The notes beneath the pieces were generated by a model. The model had not been told where the DNA came from. It saw only the letters and a list, made by a program, of their open reading frames with translations, and searched no databases. This document shows positions 15,140-25,448 of a stretch of DNA of 55,386 nt, in pieces. Source of the DNA: CAIUVD01 sp044338255 (GTDB lineage: Bacteria; Planctomycetota; UBA11346). The DNA lies in assembly GCA_044338255.1 (NCBI GenBank), contig JBIILZ010000009.1, forward strand, positions 1-55,386. The letters run 5' to 3'. The position numbers were made by a program, and so were the translations under genes. How positions within the stretch are numbered: the stretch's first letter is position 1; each line of letters opens with the position of its first letter.

Positions 15140-16099
15140 CTACTCGCGGGCGATGAGCAGTACGCCCATCAGCAGCAGCAACGGTAGGGCGGTGGTCAGC
15201 GTGGCATAACCGACGAGGCCGAGGATTGCACTGGCGGCGATCGGCACGCGCAGCAGCAGGCCGTAGTGCCGGGGCTGCGGCCAACGCCACGCCCATAGGC
15301 CAGCGGCGAGCACCGTCAGCAGGCAGCCGGCAATTGCCGGCGCCGCGCCCAGGCGCAGGAACTGGCCGCCCAGCCCATGATCAAGCACCGACAGCGGATC
15401 GCCGTGGAAGAAGCCCACGGCTTTGCGAGCGAGGATGAAGCAGACCCCGCCCACGGCCAGGGCGCCGGGGACGATCAACGGCAGGAGCAGCCGATGCTTC
15501 CGGAACTCGTGCCGGCGGGCGAGGAAAACCCCCGCCCATCCGGCGAGGACGGCGATCACACCGACGGCGAAGGTTCCGCTGGTGACCGACATCAGCAGCA
15601 GCCCCACGGCTTGGCCGACGAGGATCCAGACGAGCCGCCGGGGGCGCCCGGCGGCCTGCTCGACCTGGATGGCGGTCAGCAGCGCGAGCCCGGCAAAGGC
15701 CGGAATCACCCGCCCGTTCATGGTCAAGGTCGCCAGCGCTAGCGGCAGCAGCAGCCAGATGCGCAAGGCGGCTTCTCGGCCGGGGATGGCGGCGGCGAGC
15801 GCGCCGACGCGGGCGAGCAGCACGGTGGTGGCCCAGATCAGGAACCAGCAGATGACGGTGAAGACCGCATCCGGGGCCACCGGGCCGAAGGCCAGGGTCG
15901 GCTGCATCACCAGCCAGCGCAGGGCATGGGGGTGGAAGCTCGAGAACACCGCCCACAGGCTGGCGTCTTCGAGGACCAGGATCTGATCCCAGACCACGAA
16001 GCGTTTCAGGCCTAGGGCCAGGATCAGGGCGTAGATCCCCAGGCCCCAATGGAAGGCGGAGGGGGATTCGAGGCGGTGGCGGAGTTCGGTACAGGTCAC
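15140..16099 (-). CDS. Polytopic membrane protein of unknown function
   Basis: A 319-aa protein with roughly eight to nine hydrophobic helices and short basic loops. Arg- and His-rich cytosolic segments (such as RRHEFRKHR) separate the helices. I recognise no family with confidence; the layout resembles membrane components of polysaccharide or lipid glycosylation but no catalytic motif is visible. The gene is divergent from thiD and convergent with fusA. Third-position GC is high, supporting a real gene. Confidence 0.65.
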   Translation of the reverse strand: MTCTELRHRLESPSAFHWGLGIYALILALGLKRFVVWDQILVLEDASLWAVFSSFHPHALRWLVMQPTLAFGPVAPDAVFTVICWFLIWATTVLLARVGALAAAIPGREAALRIWLLLPLALATLTMNGRVIPAFAGLALLTAIQVEQAAGRPRRLVWILVGQAVGLLLMSVTSGTFAVGVIAVLAGWAGVFLARRHEFRKHRLLLPLIVPGALAVGGVCFILARKAVGFFHGDPLSVLDHGLGGQFLRLGAAPAIAGCLLTVLAAGLWAWRWPQPRHYGLLLRVPIAASAILGLVGYATLTTALPLLLLMGVLLIARE

Positions 16100-16175
16100 G
16101 GGCAGACGGGCTCGCTACGGCTGCGTTGTACCTGCGGCTGGGGTGCATACCATCGATGGCCAGCGGAGACGCACG

Positions 16176-17048
16176 ATGCAGCAGCAAGCAGTGTTCCCGG
16201 CAGTATGCGTTTCGATCGGAGTTTCCGATTCCTCCGGCAGCGGCGGGACGCAAGCCGACCTCAAGACCTTCACCGCCCTCAATTGCTATGGCGTGTCGAT
16301 TATCACCGGCGTTGCCGCCCACAGCCTCGGTCGCCTGTATGATCTGTATCCATTGCCGGAATCGGTGGTGCGCTCGCAGCTCGAGGCGGCCGCTGAAGAT
16401 CTGCCGATCACCTCGGTGAAGGTCGGCTTCTGCCCCTCGATCGCGACCATGCGCGTCGTCGCCCGCTGGTTGCGCGAACGCCCGGCGGTGGCCGTGGTCA
16501 TCGATCCGGTAGCACGTGACAGCCGCGGCATCCCGCTGCTCTCGCCGGAGCAGGTGGCCTGCCTCAAGGACGAACTGCTGCCCCGCGCGACGGTATCCAC
16601 GCCCAATCGCCACGAGGCCGCCTTGCTCACCGGCATGGAAGAGGTTCTGGCGAAATCGGATATGGAGGATGCCGCCAAGCTCATGCTCAAGCGCTATGGC
16701 TGTCCGACCCTGGTCACCGGCGGCGGCTTGCAGGGCATGAGCCTCGACGTCTTGGCGGGCCTCGATGGTCTGCGCCATTTCTCGTTCCCGACTGTGCAGC
16801 GCGCCAAGATCCACGGTACCGGTGCGACCTTCTCGGCGGCGATCGCCGCCGGGCTGTCCAGGGGCGACAGCCTGCGGGAGGCGATCCTGGCGGCGAAGCT
16901 CTATGTCTCGGCGGCGATCTCCGCCGCTCCCTTCCTCGAAAACGGGCGCAGTGCCCTGTGGCATTCGGTGACGGTGCGCGAACAGGTCATCGCCACCCAA
17001 TCCGATTCCTGGCCGGCCGTGCACGTGCATGAGCCGTCCAGTGGCTAA
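16176..17048 (+). CDS. thiD: Hydroxymethylpyrimidine/phosphomethylpyrimidine kinase
   Basis: This ribokinase-fold enzyme phosphorylates the pyrimidine moiety of thiamine twice. VSIGVSDSSGSGGTQADLKTF matches the substrate-binding start of ThiD, given here as the key DSSGSGGTQADLKTF stretch. IDPVARDSRG and the TPNRHEA segment are conserved. The anion-hole motif is HGTGATFSAAIA, where most ThiD proteins have a Cys after GTG. I chose the ATG at 16176, which has a GGAG-like site upstream; a GTG at 16143 would add 11 residues without homology. No other thiamine genes are near. The stop codon is part of a 10-bp tandem repeat. Confidence 0.87.
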   Translation: MQQQAVFPAVCVSIGVSDSSGSGGTQADLKTFTALNCYGVSIITGVAAHSLGRLYDLYPLPESVVRSQLEAAAEDLPITSVKVGFCPSIATMRVVARWLRERPAVAVVIDPVARDSRGIPLLSPEQVACLKDELLPRATVSTPNRHEAALLTGMEEVLAKSDMEDAAKLMLKRYGCPTLVTGGGLQGMSLDVLAGLDGLRHFSFPTVQRAKIHGTGATFSAAIAAGLSRGDSLREAILAAKLYVSAAISAAPFLENGRSALWHSVTVREQVIATQSDSWPAVHVHEPSSG

Positions 17049-17119
17049 GAGTGGCTGAGAGCGGATGAGAGTGGCTAAGAGTGGCTAAGAGTGGCTAAGA
17101 GTGGCAGAGAGCGGATGAG
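17041..17119 (+). repeat. 10-bp tandem repeat containing the thiD stop codon
   Basis: About eight units of GTGGCTAAGA with variants (GTGGCTGAGA, GCGGATGAGA). The thiD TAA is bases 6-8 of the first unit. It fills most of the gap before the sigma-factor gene. Confidence 0.92.
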
Positions 17120-17141
17120 CGCCAAGGACGTCGGGTGACCC

Positions 17142-17855
17142 ATGCCGATGGTCGAAGTGGCGAGCGTTTTCCCGACCACGAGGTGGAGCCAGGTGGTGGC
17201 CGCCGGCGCGGGCGCCGAGCAGGCCCTTGAGGAGCTCTGCCGGATCTATTGGCGGCCCTTGTACGCCTACGCCCGTCGGCGCGGTCTGCGTCCGGTCGAT
17301 GCCGAGGATGCTATCCAGGATTTTTTCGCGCATTTCCTCGTCGACGGCTTCGCGCGTGCGCAGGCCGATCGCGGCTGTTTCCGCTCCTTCCTGCTCACCG
17401 CCCTGCTCCATCGCCTGCATGACGGCTACGACCATGCCACGGCGGCTTGTCGCGATCAGCGGCGGGTGGTGTGGCTGGATGCGCTCGACGCCGAGCGTCG
17501 CCTGCAGCTCGAGCCCGTCGTCACCGACAGCGTTAGCCCGGAAGCCGCCTTCGATCGCGAGTGGGCCCTGGCGGTGCTGGCCGAGACCCGCCAGCGTCTG
17601 GCGGAAGAATACCAGACACTCGGCCAACAGGCGACCTTCAGCGCCTTGGAGCCGTGGCTGACCATCACCGGCACGCCGGCGGAGACGCTCGCCGCCGCCC
17701 TCGGTACGACCCCCGGCACGGCCAAGGTCGCGATGCACCGCCTGCGTCAGCGCTGGCGTGACCTCTTGCGCCTGCGCATCGCCGATACCGTAGCCGAGGT
17801 CGGTGAAATCGACGACGAACTGCGCTATCTGGCGGCCGCCGCAGAAACCCGGTAA
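17142..17855 (+). CDS. ECF-type sigma factor, planctomycete kinase-associated group
   Basis: This 237-aa protein opens VFPTTRWSQVV, typical of a planctomycete ECF group whose genes neighbour Ser/Thr kinases. Region 2 is LYAYARRRGLRPVDAEDAIQ, of which DAEDAIQDFF contacts core RNA polymerase and the -10 element. Region 4 is ETLAAALGTTPGTAKVAMHRLR, here cited as the GTTPGTAKVAMHRLR helix-turn-helix for the -35 element. The C terminus EIDDELRYL is also typical. The kinase gene starts 87 bp downstream and probably controls it by phosphorylation, but that kinase is now disrupted. The target promoters are unknown. Confidence 0.88.
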   Translation: MPMVEVASVFPTTRWSQVVAAGAGAEQALEELCRIYWRPLYAYARRRGLRPVDAEDAIQDFFAHFLVDGFARAQADRGCFRSFLLTALLHRLHDGYDHATAACRDQRRVVWLDALDAERRLQLEPVVTDSVSPEAAFDREWALAVLAETRQRLAEEYQTLGQQATFSALEPWLTITGTPAETLAAALGTTPGTAKVAMHRLRQRWRDLLRLRIADTVAEVGEIDDELRYLAAAAETR

Positions 17856-17942
17856 CTGGCGCCGGCGCGTCCCGTAGGAATGAACGTGCCACCTCTCCAT
17901 CCCGCTGATCTGCTGGCCCTCGGGCATGCCTAAGAGGATCCC

Positions 17943-19265
<1,323 letters not shown>

Positions 19266-19273
<8 letters not shown>

Positions 19274-20018
19274 TCGGACATTTTCCGCTCATCATCTGCT
19301 CCTCGCCCTGTGCCTGAGTTGGTGCGCCGGGGCCCTCGCCGGCAGTGAGCCGTCCCCATCCAAGCCAGCAGAGCCGGTGGTGATCCGCTCGCTGCCGATC
19401 TGTGGGGCCGAACTCGTCGATCCGAACCTCCAGGAGCTCTCTGTGACCTTTGATCACGCGCTGGTTGAGGGCCAATGGAGCTGGGCGCCCAGCCCCGGCG
19501 GCATCGTGCCTGTGGTCAGCGGTGCGCCGCATTTCCTGGCCGATCGGCGGACCTGGGTTCTGCCGGTGCGTCTGCAGCCAAATACAGCCTATGCACTCGC
19601 CCTGAATGGCGGCAAGGAACGCAAATTCCGCGACCCGCAGGCGACCGTCGCCTTACCGTGGAACCTGCGTTTCACCACCGGCGCGGCGGGCGACCGCGAT
19701 CCTGATCAGGCGCTCCTGAGCCAGGCGACGCAGGTTGCCGATGCCCTGGTGCGCAAGGATTTCGCGTCCGTCGCCGGGCGTTTTGATGCCACCATGCGCA
19801 AGGGCTTCGATGCCCAGCGGATCGGCGAAGTGTGGCAGACCACGGTTGCCGACTACGGCCCCTTCAAGGCTTTCGATTCGCCTTACTTCAAGACCATCGA
19901 GACCTACCGTGCTGTCATCGTCACCGGTCGCTGGCAGCAGGCGGCATTGAATGTGCAGATCGTCTTCGATGTCGAAGGCCGCATCAGCGGCTTGATGTTG
20001 ACGCCCGCCACGCGCTGA
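19266..20018 (+). CDS. Exported protein with Big_5-like and DUF3887-like domains
   Basis: This 250-aa protein starts with a signal peptide (about residues 1-25, hydrophobic LLLALCLSWCAGALAG). Residues 40-135 resemble an Ig-like Big_5/SbsA domain (VDPNLQELSVTFDHAL, then WVLPVRLQPNTAYAL). The C-terminal part (about 150-250) resembles DUF3887: ADALVRKDFASVAGRFDAT, then VWQTTVADYGPFKAF and IVFDVEGRISGLML. DUF3887 proteins are often linked to secreted hydrolases or signalling. Its start overlaps the kinase C terminus by 8 bp, so it belonged to the sigma-kinase operon and may now be affected by the MITE. Function unknown. Confidence 0.75.
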
Positions 20019-20103
20019 AACGTTGCAACCCATGCAGGTGTTGCCGTACGCGATTCGTCAGCTGACCCTTGGCGAGCGTCCCTGACGGCGCACACTCGGC
20101 CAT

Positions 20104-20715
20104 ATGGATGAGGCGGCGATTCTTGAGCAACGATTGCGGGCCGGCGAGGTCCAGGCTCTCGCCGAACTCGTCGAGCTTCATCGTGAGCGTTTGCTGCGCA
20201 CCATCCGCCTGCGCCTTGGCGCGCTGGCGCGGCGCGTCGAGGCCGACGATGTGCTCCAGGAAGCATTCGTCGCCGCCGCCGCGCGTCTGGCGCACCTGGT
20301 GACCTCGTCCTATTCGAGCGGCTTCCTGTGGCTGCGGGCGATCGTCCTGCAGACCCTCATCGATCTGCATCGTCACCACTTCGGCGCCGAGATGCGCGAT
20401 GCGCGCAAGGATCTCGCCGCGCCCGCGGTCGGCTCGGATTCGCTGGGCGAACTGTTCGTGGACAGCGCCACCAGTCCCAGCGGAGTGCTGACGCGCCACG
20501 AGACCGCCGCCATCATCGCCGCGGTCATGGCGGAACTGCCCACCAGCGACCGCGAGATCATCGCCCTGCGCCACGCCGAGGATCTCGGCAACAACGAGAT
20601 CGCTGAAGTCCTCGGCATCCAGCCCAAGGCCGCGAGCATCCGCTACGTGCGGGCGGTGATGCGTCTCAAGGAGTTACTGCTGGCGCGCCAGATCGATTTT
20701 GCCGATGGCCTCTGA
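20104..20715 (+). CDS. ECF RNA polymerase sigma factor
   Basis: A 203-aa sigma-70 family protein. Region 2 includes RRVEADDVLQEAFVAAA, the DDVLQE core-binding motif. Region 4 includes LPTSDREIIALRHAEDLGNNEIAEVLG, cited here for the REIIALRHAEDLGNNEIA segment, followed by a recognition helix KAASIRYVRAVMRL. There is no adjacent classical anti-sigma gene. The kinase gene starts 11 bases inside its 3' end, so the pair is translationally coupled and the kinase is the likely regulator. It is a different ECF subgroup from the sigma factor at 17142. Confidence 0.9.
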   Translation: MDEAAILEQRLRAGEVQALAELVELHRERLLRTIRLRLGALARRVEADDVLQEAFVAAAARLAHLVTSSYSSGFLWLRAIVLQTLIDLHRHHFGAEMRDARKDLAAPAVGSDSLGELFVDSATSPSGVLTRHETAAIIAAVMAELPTSDREIIALRHAEDLGNNEIAEVLGIQPKAASIRYVRAVMRLKELLLARQIDFADGL

Positions 20716-22186
20716 ACGCGACCCGGTCGAGGAATTGGCGGCCGAATACATCGAGCGCCTGCGTCGCGGCGAAGCCCCGGTGATCGCCGAGTATCAATGG
20801 CAGCACCCGGCTTTGGCGGTGGAAATAGGGGCGCTCTTCCCGCTGATGGCGAGCCTGGAAAAACTGAAACCCGGTCCGGCAATGAACTCGGCCACCGCGA
20901 CCTTCGCCAAGGCGGTGGCAAGCAGGCAGGTGCAGCTCGGCGAATTCACCGTGCTTCATGAACTGGGACGCGGCGCCATGGGCGTGGTCTACGAGGCCGA
21001 GCAGCCGTCGCTGCAACGGCGGGTGGCGATCAAGATCCTGCCGCGTCTGCCCGAGGTCATTACGGAAGCGGTCGAGCGTGCGCAGCAGCGCTTCCTGCGC
21101 GAGGCCTACCTTGCCGCCCGTCTGTCGCATCCGCACATCATCCCGGTGCTCGCGCGCGGCGAGGATCACGGAATGGCGTGGATCGCCATGCACCGCGTCC
21201 AGGGCATCAGTCTGGAGCAGCTGATCAGCGTGCTCGCAGCCGGACACGCGCCGCTCGCGGGCGAGGGTCTCGCCAGTCTCGTGCGTGGCGTCATCGCCGG
21301 GACAGTGCTGCCCCGTGGTACGCTCGGCGAGGAGTTCGTCACCGAGGTCGCGGTCCTCGGGGCGCAGATCGCCGAAGCCTTGGCCTATGCCCATGGCCAA
21401 GGTGTTGTGCACCGCGACATCAAGCCCGCCAATCTCATGCTCGATGTCGACGGACACGTGTGGGTCGCCGATTTCGGCTTGGCCAAGGCTGCGGCCGACG
21501 GCTCGATCACCGCGACACGGGCCATCGCTGGCACCTTGCGCTATGTCGCCCCCGAACGTCTGCGCGGCCAGACGGATGGCCGTGGTGATCTCTATGCCTT
21601 GGGCTTGACCCTGTTCGAGCTGCTCGCTCTACGTCCGGCATTTCCCCAGGCGAACCACGGTGCGTTGTTAGAGGCCATCGTCCATCAGGGGGCACCGCCA
21701 CTGCCGCGTCTCTGCCCGCAGGTTCCTCCGGCGCTGGTGCGGGTAGTGATGCGCGCCTGCGCACGGAATCCCGAGGCGCGTCAGGCCGATGGCCAGGGGC
21801 TGGCGCAGGAGCTGCGCGCGGCGGTGGCCGTAAGTCCCGAGGTCAGGCGACCTCGTTGGCGGCAACCAGTTCTGGTCGCGGCCGCGGCCCTGGTGGTGCT
21901 CATCGGTGCTGTTGTTTGGCATCGGCCGCCGCCGGGTCCACTGCCAGATGGTCCACTGCCAGATGGTCCACTGCCAGATGGTCCACTGCTAGCACATCCA
22001 CGCAGAGAAGCTCCATCGGTCCATCCACCCGCGCCGAACGAGGCGCTCGATGAGCTGTTCCCGCCGCCGGGAGCCGGTGATGAACCGTGGCATCGTCGTC
22101 CGCCGCCACCGGGCGGGCATCGGCCGGGTTTGCCTCCACGTTCCTTTCCTCCTCCACGTCCGGGTGATCGGCCGCCGCCAGAGTAA
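20705..22186 (+). CDS. Membrane-anchored Hanks-type Ser/Thr protein kinase
   Basis: About 493 aa from the ATG at 20705. An N-terminal segment (EELAAEYIERLRRGE, then HPALAVEIGALFP) is characteristic of planctomycete sigma-linked kinases. The kinase domain has GRGAMGVVY, VAIKIL (Lys), HRDIKPAN, DFGLA and APERL. A membrane helix near residue 398 (VLVAAAALVVLIGAVVW) precedes a Pro-rich extracytoplasmic tail. That tail contains PLPDG units encoded by a 15-bp repeat. The gene overlaps the sigma-factor gene by 11 bp. The Pro/Gly/His-rich C terminus may sense envelope conditions, which is inference. Confidence 0.9.
   Translation: MASERDPVEELAAEYIERLRRGEAPVIAEYQWQHPALAVEIGALFPLMASLEKLKPGPAMNSATATFAKAVASRQVQLGEFTVLHELGRGAMGVVYEAEQPSLQRRVAIKILPRLPEVITEAVERAQQRFLREAYLAARLSHPHIIPVLARGEDHGMAWIAMHRVQGISLEQLISVLAAGHAPLAGEGLASLVRGVIAGTVLPRGTLGEEFVTEVAVLGAQIAEALAYAHGQGVVHRDIKPANLMLDVDGHVWVADFGLAKAAADGSITATRAIAGTLRYVAPERLRGQTDGRGDLYALGLTLFELLALRPAFPQANHGALLEAIVHQGAPPLPRLCPQVPPALVRVVMRACARNPEARQADGQGLAQELRAAVAVSPEVRRPRWRQPVLVAAAALVVLIGAVVWHRPPPGPLPDGPLPDGPLPDGPLLAHPRREAPSVHPPAPNEALDELFPPPGAGDEPWHRRPPPPGGHRPGLPPRSFPPPRPGDRPPPE
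21935..21992 (+). repeat. In-frame 15-bp repeat in the kinase tail
   Basis: Three exact GGTCCACTGCCAGAT units and a fourth diverged one encode PLPDG repeats directly after the membrane helix. Confidence 0.9.
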
Positions 22187-22199
22187 GTGGGCGAGGGGC

Positions 22200-22529
22200 T
22201 TATTTACTGATGAAGGCCAGGGGATGGTTGAACAGGTACAAGCCCACGACCCAGGCGACGGTCCAGGTGACGAACTTGAAGATCACGAAGAGCCAGAACA
22301 GCGCGGGATTGGCGAACTCCAGGCGGGGATCTGGACCACCTGCGGGCACGCGTTTCAACAACGCCAATTTGTCGATTCCGACGCAGCCTTTGCCGAGGCC
22401 GAAGACGAACAGGAAGGTCCCGACCCAGATCGCCAACGGCGGGCCGACCTTGAGCGCGTGGCAGACCACCGCGCCGATCGCGATCAGGAAAGTGACCAGC
22501 AGGCTGATATAGGGAAGGCGGTGCAGCAT
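22200..22529 (-). CDS. Small membrane protein of unknown function
   Basis: A 109-aa protein with three or four hydrophobic segments (ISLLVTFLIAIGAVVCHAL, IWVGTFLFVFGLG, LFWLFVIFKFVTW, VAWVVGLYLF). The start is taken at the ATG at 22529; a TTG at 22562 would add 11 residues. It lies between the convergent kinase and the NPCBM protein gene, 53 bp downstream of the latter on the same strand. No family is recognised. Confidence 0.6.
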   Translation of the reverse strand: MLHRLPYISLLVTFLIAIGAVVCHALKVGPPLAIWVGTFLFVFGLGKGCVGIDKLALLKRVPAGGPDPRLEFANPALFWLFVIFKFVTWTVAWVVGLYLFNHPLAFISK

Positions 22530-22582
22530 GGGCGGGAAGGGTGGCTCTGCGGCGGCGAACAAAAGGACGAAAACGCGCGCGG

Positions 22583-23758
22583 TTATTTAGCGACCTGCAC
22601 GAGGTAGGCATCGGCGAGCATGACGTGGTCGCCGATGTCGAAACGTTCTCCGAGGGCGATCTCGAGCCGCAGGCTGGTGACGCCTTGCAGATCGAGGTCG
22701 AGGCTTGCGGGGGCTTCGCCGCCGCGCACCCGGTCGCTATGCCACAACGTTTTGCCGTCGCCGGAGAGCGTCACCGGGCAATCACCCTCGGGCGCGACGG
22801 CGTCGGCGATGCCGAGCAGGCCGCGCAAGCGCACGAAGCGTTGGTCGAGATTCCAGGTCAAGGTGGCGGCGCTGTGCACGGTGATGCCCTTAGCATAACG
22901 CACCCTGCCAAGCAGCAGCGGGCCGCCATCGAGGGCGTGGTCGCGCTGCCATGGCCAGACGACGTCGAAGGCGCCTTTTTCGGCCACCGTCGCGGGCGCG
23001 AGATCGGCCAGCCAGGTCCGCCGTCCGCCATCGACGCGGATGCGGTGATCTTTGAGCAGGTTGCTGTCGATCGGTTGACGGCTCGCGGCCAACTGCAAGC
23101 CGGTGGCGGTGGCGACCAGGCGCAGTGGGGGGCGGTTAGCTTCGATGGTCACCAGCAAGCCCAGACCCGTGGCACGGGTGCTGCCCTGGGCCAGGCGTAT
23201 GCCCTGGATATCGTTGAAGGCCAAGGCTAAGGGCTCGGGGTCGAGCGAGGTCGCGATGAGCAGTTTGCCGTCGCGAAGGCCCTGCACCCGGCCATCGACG
23301 GCACCGCTGGCGACCAGTACGCGGTCAAGTCCGGCCTCGGCAGGGGGGGTCTCATTGATGCCCCAGCCGCTGATGCTGGTGAGCGGGATCTCATGGAGTC
23401 CGAAAGGCGTGGTCACCGCCAGCGAATCGGGGGCTCCGGCGGCGATCGACAGCACCGGCAACCAACTGCCATCGGTGAGCCATAAGCCGAGCGCCAGGGC
23501 GCCGACCGGGGCTGAGTCCGCCACCGTTTCGGTTTTATCAGTGGTGGAAAGTTCGATCCAGTCGGTGTCGCGCAGCGCCAAGAGCGGCTTGCCATCGCCG
23601 AGCACCTGATCGGAGGTGAGGGTCACGGTGGTGACCGTGAGCAGTGCGCCTTCGAGTGACGCGACGGTGGCGGCGGCCGCCGCCGATGACAGGAGGAACA
23701 ACGCGCAGAGGGTTTGCGCGAGTGTCCGGCACGGCGAGAAAAAGTGCGGCATCAGCAT
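22583..23758 (-). CDS. Exported NPCBM-domain protein
   Basis: A 391-aa protein with a signal peptide (hydrophobic TLCALFLLSSAAAAATVA near residues 15-31). The C-terminal ~140 residues form an NPCBM-type carbohydrate-binding module: YAKGITVHSAATLTWNLD, then RFVRLRGLLGIAD, VTLSGDGKTLWHSD and SLRLEIALGERFDIGDH in order. The middle region (VRVDG-like GLRDGKLL and FNDIQGIRL segments) recurs in planctomycete and verrucomicrobial secreted proteins and resembles short SH3-like or beta-barrel repeats. No catalytic domain is visible, so it is likely a binding or surface protein. ATGs at 23758 and 23752 are both possible starts. Confidence 0.75.
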   Translation of the reverse strand: MLMPHFFSPCRTLAQTLCALFLLSSAAAAATVASLEGALLTVTTVTLTSDQVLGDGKPLLALRDTDWIELSTTDKTETVADSAPVGALALGLWLTDGSWLPVLSIAAGAPDSLAVTTPFGLHEIPLTSISGWGINETPPAEAGLDRVLVASGAVDGRVQGLRDGKLLIATSLDPEPLALAFNDIQGIRLAQGSTRATGLGLLVTIEANRPPLRLVATATGLQLAASRQPIDSNLLKDHRIRVDGGRRTWLADLAPATVAEKGAFDVVWPWQRDHALDGGPLLLGRVRYAKGITVHSAATLTWNLDQRFVRLRGLLGIADAVAPEGDCPVTLSGDGKTLWHSDRVRGGEAPASLDLDLQGVTSLRLEIALGERFDIGDHVMLADAYLVQVAK

Positions 23759-23788
23759 TCGACTCGGATCACGGCGCGCGCCCGGCAG

Positions 23789-24151
23789 TCAGGCCGTGAG
23801 GGCAGTGACCGCTTCGCTGCGCGTTTTATAGAACGGGAAGACCTTGTCGAAACGTGTCAGCGAAAAAATTTCCTCAAGCGCTGGCGAGTCGACCCCGCAC
23901 AGCACCAAGCGCCCGCTCTGTTCCTGGGTCTGACGCAGACGCTGCACCAGTGGGCCGAGGCAGGCCGAATCGAGAGTGGCGACGCCCGCGAGATCGATGA
24001 CCAGATGCGAGTAGGGCCCGGTTTCATCGAGGAAGCGCTGCGCAAAATAATGGCGCACCTGATCGAGATTGGCGTTGCCCAATTCATCGCGTCGAAACGA
24101 CAGCACATGCACGCCATGGTCTTCAATGAGGATTGGCTGATAGAGATCCAT
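23789..24151 (-). CDS. STAS-domain protein, anti-sigma factor antagonist-like
   Basis: The 120-aa product fits a single STAS domain. LVIDLAGVATLDSACLGPLVQ, cited for the ATLDSACLG core, places Ser62 at the position phosphorylated in SpoIIAA-type antagonists. The open frame extends upstream to 24325, but homology begins at the ATG at 24151, which has a GGAAG site. Divergent to it is a CheX-like gene. No anti-sigma kinase gene is adjacent. It may serve partner-switch regulation or, beside CheX, a chemotaxis-linked output; this is inference. Confidence 0.8.
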   Translation of the reverse strand: MDLYQPILIEDHGVHVLSFRRDELGNANLDQVRHYFAQRFLDETGPYSHLVIDLAGVATLDSACLGPLVQRLRQTQEQSGRLVLCGVDSPALEEIFSLTRFDKVFPFYKTRSEAVTALTA

Positions 24152-24301
24152 CGCGGCTTCCGAGACGAGTTCCTTAGCAGGTTGAGCGCTCACCCTGCGA
24201 ACGCAATACGTTTCGGCATATTTTGAGGTTGCGTGAGGGGTATTTGTGAAGCTCCCAGTTGTACACTTGGCAGTGCCGTCCGTGCGGTAATACTCTCGGC
24301 G

Positions 24302-24820
24302 ATGGCCAAAACCGTAGATGTACAATTAGTAAATCCCTTCCTGGTGGCTACTTTGGAATGCATGACGGTGATGGCCGGGCTGCAACCCGAGCGCCGGCGG
24401 CTATTTTTGAAAACCACCTCACTGATGCACGGCGATATCGCCGGCATCATCGGTCTCTCGCAGGCCGGCAGCCAAGGTGGGATTACCGGCAGTGTAGTAG
24501 TCAGTTTCCCCAATTCCCTGGCGCGACGTATCGTCTCCCGGCTGATGGGCGAAGAGGCCGAGACCCTGCCCAAGGACCTCTTGATGGATGGCATCGGCGA
24601 AGTCGCCAACATGGTCGGCGGCGGCGCCAAACGCCTGCTTGCAGGTACCTCGTACCGTTTCGATATCTCGACTCCGACGGTTCTCGTTGGCCATGCGGTG
24701 AATCTCTACAATCCTCCGGACACGGTATCGATCGCCTGCGAATTCCTCGCCCACCCACAATGGCCAGAGACCTTTTTGATCGAATTGGCGACGCGGCCTA
24801 TTGAGCGCGTTGAGGGGTGA
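24302..24820 (+). CDS. CheX-like chemotaxis phosphatase
   Basis: This 172-aa protein matches the CheX/CheC-like fold. The phosphatase motif ExxN is present as E100 and N103 in DGIGEVANMVGGGAK. CheX dephosphorylates CheY-P. It opens with AKTVDVQLVNPFLVATLECM, cited for the NPFLVATLECM segment conserved in CheX. The ATG at 24302 is preferred to an upstream in-frame ATG at 24233 because conservation starts there. No other chemotaxis gene is adjacent. Its 3' end is followed by a heptamer array. Confidence 0.82.
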   Translation: MAKTVDVQLVNPFLVATLECMTVMAGLQPERRRLFLKTTSLMHGDIAGIIGLSQAGSQGGITGSVVVSFPNSLARRIVSRLMGEEAETLPKDLLMDGIGEVANMVGGGAKRLLAGTSYRFDISTPTVLVGHAVNLYNPPDTVSIACEFLAHPQWPETFLIELATRPIERVEG

Positions 24821-24849
24821 GCGGCGCGCGCGCAGGAGGGTATCACAGT

Positions 24850-25085
24850 GACCAGGGACCAGAGACCAGTGACCAGTGACCAGTGACCAGTGACCAGTGA
24901 CCAGAGACCAGGGGCCAGTGACCAGTGACCAGTGACCAGAGACCAGGGGCCAGTGACCAGTGACCAGTGACCAGTGACCAGTGACCAGTGACCAGTGACC
25001 AGAGACCAGGGGCCAGTGACCAGTGACCAGTGACCAGTGACCAGTGACCAGTGACCAGTGACCAGTGACCAGTGACCAGTGACCA
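24850..25085 (+). repeat. Heptamer tandem array GACCAGN, copy 4
   Basis: About 34 units and the longest array in the window. N is mostly T, with scattered A and G; an AGAGACCAGGGGCCAG block recurs at intervals, suggesting higher-order duplication of several units. It lies between the CheX-like gene and the guanidine operon leader. Confidence 0.95.
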
Positions 25086-25448
25086 TTACGGGGATGTACA
25101 ACGCGCATGTGTTGCGATCGAGCACGGAGTGGTCGAAAAATGAGCGATTGCACGCTCGGCTGAGAAGCCGCGGGCTTGGCATGAAGCCGGATGAAGAAGG
25201 GGAATCGAGGTCTACAGCGGATAGCAAAAGTACATTCACCAGGCCCCGGGATGTGCGGCTGCGGGAGCCGGTCGTCTCGTCCGTCGCTGCGCGAAAACGC
25301 GCAGCATCGCGGGAATCACGAGGATTCCGGGCGACTCTATGCACATTGCGTTCCAATCGATTTGCGCTGCGCCCGGTATCGGCACAGAATGTGCAACGTC
25401 CCGCCACGTTGACGATCCGCTTTGCGTGGCAGAACGGTTCGCCAGCCC
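25086..25448. other. Long leader/intergenic region of the guanidine operon
   Basis: No supported gene. Two hairpins stand out: GCTGCGCG/CGCGCAGC with an AAAA loop at 25286-25305, and GGAATC/GATTCC with an ACGAG loop at 25312-25328. The second resembles an additional ACGR hairpin but has a 5-nt loop. The operon promoter must lie here or further left; I cannot place it reliably. Confidence 0.4.
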
